A stretch of DNA of 7,039 bases from Deltaproteobacteria bacterium (GTDB taxonomy: Bacteria; Desulfobacterota; Binatia; Bin18): NCBI GenBank assembly GCA_016200595.1, contig JACQEL010000801.1, positions 1 to 7,039 of the forward strand, read 5' to 3'. Below, one piece after another: positions 6,154 to 7,039 of the stretch; positions within the stretch are counted from its first letter, which is position 1; the number at the start of each line of letters is the position of its first letter. The notes beneath the pieces were generated by a model, which was not told where the DNA came from, ran no database searches, and saw only the letters and a program-made list of their open reading frames with translations. The position numbers were made by a program, and so were the translations under genes.

Positions 6154-6182
6154 TTGGACGGCATGACCGACAGGTCTATCAT
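6154..6182 (+). promoter_or_regulatory. Possible sigma70-type promoter for the PPOX-type gene
   Basis: TTGGAC (6154-6159) and TATCAT (6177-6182) are separated by 17 nt. The -10 box matches the consensus at 5 of 6 positions, the -35 box at only 3. Transcription would begin near 6189, just before the AGGAG ribosome binding site at 6198-6202. Position and spacing are good, but the weak -35 makes this tentative. Confidence 0.35.
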
Positions 6183-6211
6183 GCAAGGATCTTTGTCAGG
6201 AGTGTATTATT

Positions 6212-6727
6212 ATGTTGACCCCCAGGGCTCGACTTCTGGTTGTGTTGGTCGGCTGTAGCATGCTCGTGCTCGGCCTGTGGCTCGGTACCGTGGTGGCCAA
6301 GCGGAAGGCGCCTGAGCGGCCTGCCCTGTCGCCGGACAAGCGCGATGCCTTTCTCGCCGGTAAGCGCAATGCCATCCTTGCCACGATCCAGCAAGACGGC
6401 AGTCCCCAACTCACGCCCGTCTGGTACCGCTGGGATGGGGAGCAGTTCTGGGTATCGACCACCAAGCAGCGGGCGAAGTACAAGAATATTATGCACGATC
6501 CGCGGGTGAGCTTGTGCATCGATGACGCTGAGCATTTCACTACCGTGATTGCCTCAGGCAAGGCACGCCTCACCGAAGAGAACCTGTGGGCGGACACGCA
6601 AAAAATCGCTGAGCGCTATCGGGGCCCGGAACAAGCCGCGGCCGACATCAAGCGGATGCAGGAACACAAGGAATCGCGGGTGCTGATAGTACTTAAGCCA
6701 CAACAGGTGATTTCGTGGGGACCATAG
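6212..6727 (+). CDS. Membrane-anchored PPOX-type split-barrel flavin/F420-binding protein
   Basis: This 171-residue protein has an N-terminal hydrophobic segment (about residues 8-29, LLVVLVGCSMLVLGLWLG) followed by KRK. This suggests an uncleaved anchor with the N-terminus in the cytoplasm. The remaining residues match the pyridoxamine-phosphate-oxidase-like split barrel: KRNAILATIQQDGSPQLTPV, then WYRWDGEQFWVSTTKQRAKY and NIMHDPRVSLCIDD (about 51-105). Such proteins bind FMN or F420 and reduce varied substrates; the substrate cannot be read from sequence. Most relatives are soluble and lack the anchor. By family topology an anchor of this polarity would place the barrel outside the cytoplasm, which is odd for a flavin enzyme. 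LVGC (residues 12-15) resembles a lipobox but is followed by more hydrophobic residues. The start is supported by AGGAG with a 9-nt spacer. It has its own leader and is probably not part of the R-M operon. Confidence 0.82.
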   Translation: MLTPRARLLVVLVGCSMLVLGLWLGTVVAKRKAPERPALSPDKRDAFLAGKRNAILATIQQDGSPQLTPVWYRWDGEQFWVSTTKQRAKYKNIMHDPRVSLCIDDAEHFTTVIASGKARLTEENLWADTQKIAERYRGPEQAAADIKRMQEHKESRVLIVLKPQQVISWGP

Positions 6728-6779
6728 GGCCAGCAGCCCTGCACAAGGAAGGGTAGCACTCTGGCCACAGGTAAACGCT

Positions 6780-6951
6780 CTATATGCATGGCACACCAAG
6801 ATATGGATTTGGTAATTGCACCTCCTGTTCGGGTGCCACTGGCGGCTGGTCCGCCAGTGCGAGGGGTGGGCACGGGCAGGCAAGCTGCCCGTGGCACCCC
6901 GATAGCAGTGTGTTCCTTCTGAATCCGGATCTTGGTGTGTTCCTCATATAG
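6780..6951. repeat. Nested inverted-repeat element (MITE- or BIME-like)
   Basis: The outer arms are 6780-6809 and 6922-6951. They pair at 23 of 30 positions with no gap. The inner part of each arm (CACACCAAGAT..GGATT at 6792-6809 against 6922-6939) matches at 16 of 18 positions, and the ends match as CTATATG/CATATAG. The arms enclose the cloverleaf-like palindrome at 6831-6899. There is no transposase in the roughly 170 bp, and no clear target-site duplication, so a non-autonomous element or a composite of REP units is the best description. Confidence 0.6.
6831..6899. repeat. Cloverleaf-like double hairpin
   Basis: Two perfect 9-bp hairpins with 5-nt loops stand side by side: CACTGGCGG/CCGCCAGTG (6837-6845 with 6851-6859) and CACGGGCAG/CTGCCCGTG (6871-6879 with 6885-6893). 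They are enclosed by an outer stem, GGGTGC (6831-6836) with GCACCC (6894-6899). The whole can fold as a three-way junction on either strand. It resembles bacterial intergenic mosaic elements built from paired REP units. No T-run follows, so it is not an ordinary intrinsic terminator. Confidence 0.8.
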
Positions 6952-7039
6952 GTTCATGGTAGGGGGCGCTTTGAGGGCAGTGTTGTCGCACCTTTCCGCG
7001 CCTTTTTTCTCCTTTTCGCGCCTGATCGCGTCTCATCGC

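Larger units (their letters stand above)
6032..6211. other. Intergenic gap between hsdR and the PPOX-type gene
   Basis: This 180-bp stretch has no convincing gene. It holds the REP-like hairpin near its start and a possible promoter near its end. No hairpin followed by a T-run is visible, so there is no clear intrinsic terminator for the R-M operon. The base composition and the long gap separate the downstream gene from the operon. Confidence 0.6.
6728..7039. other. Gene-free 3' stretch
   Basis: No coding region is supported in these 312 bases. The middle is occupied by the nested palindromic element at 6780-6951. A weak hairpin, AGGGC/GCCCT (6726-6740), overlaps the stop of the preceding gene but has no T-run after it. 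The last 80 bases are pyrimidine-rich with repeated CGCGCC and show nothing identifiable. Confidence 0.6.

Noticed and set aside
6726..6740. Hairpin AGGGC/GCCCT after the PPOX-type gene as a terminator
   Set aside because: It has a 5-bp stem, overlaps the stop codon and has no T-run.
6908..6944. Direct repeat GTGTGTTCCT at 6908-6917 and 6935-6944
   Set aside because: Ten bases with a single repeat pair can arise by chance. It may belong to the nested element, but no role is supported.
6965..7008. Possible intrinsic terminator: GGCGC (6965-6969) with GCGCC (6998-7002), then TTTTTT
   Set aside because: The stem is only 5 bp with a 28-nt loop, too weak for a confident call despite the T-run.

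Overview
The window holds most of a Type I restriction-modification (R-M) operon that has been heavily remodelled by small insertions. After it come an unrelated flavoprotein-like gene and a palindrome-rich tail. All convincing genes are on the + strand. The G+C-rich coding sequence, the HsdM/S/R subtype, a REP-associated tyrosine transposase (RAYT) with REP-type palindromes, and dispersed CCCTCACCC-type repeats inside genes all suggest a Gram-negative bacterium, probably a proteobacterium or an environmental lineage with a similar repeat-rich chromosome. The sequence alone does not fix the genus.

Layout: (1) Bases 1 to about 100 are not recognisable as hsdM and may be the end of an inserted element. 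(2) From about 125 to 359 lies only the C-terminal tail of HsdM. (3) Between this tail and hsdS sits a collapsed nucleotidyltransferase/HEPN module. The HI0074-like HEPN partner survives only as a 25-codon stub (352-429), while the MNT nucleotidyltransferase (426-827) is intact. The cassette is bracketed by two copies of a 22-nt sequence that encodes the HsdM terminus and also supplies the ribosome binding site and ATG of the next gene. (4) An apparently intact hsdS (817-2052) follows. (5) A RAYT gene (2052-2876) lies between hsdS and hsdR. It carries a REPIN-like inverted repeat and three in-frame tandem copies of a 96-bp unit inside its coding sequence. (6) A full-length hsdR (2864-6031) has a dispersed repeat inserted in frame just before its DEAH box. 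(7) A 180-bp gap with a REP-like hairpin and a possible promoter precedes a membrane-anchored split-barrel (PPOX-type) protein (6212-6727). (8) The 3' end contains a nested inverted-repeat element (6780-6951).

How the parts work together: HsdS would supply DNA specificity, HsdR the ATP-driven translocation and cleavage, and HsdM the methylation. HsdS and HsdR look intact, but no catalytic HsdM is visible in the window, so the locus may be inactive or may use an HsdM encoded elsewhere. The genes from hsdM to hsdR overlap one another by 1-13 nt, so each insertion kept the reading through the operon coupled. The MNT gene now stands without a functional HEPN partner.
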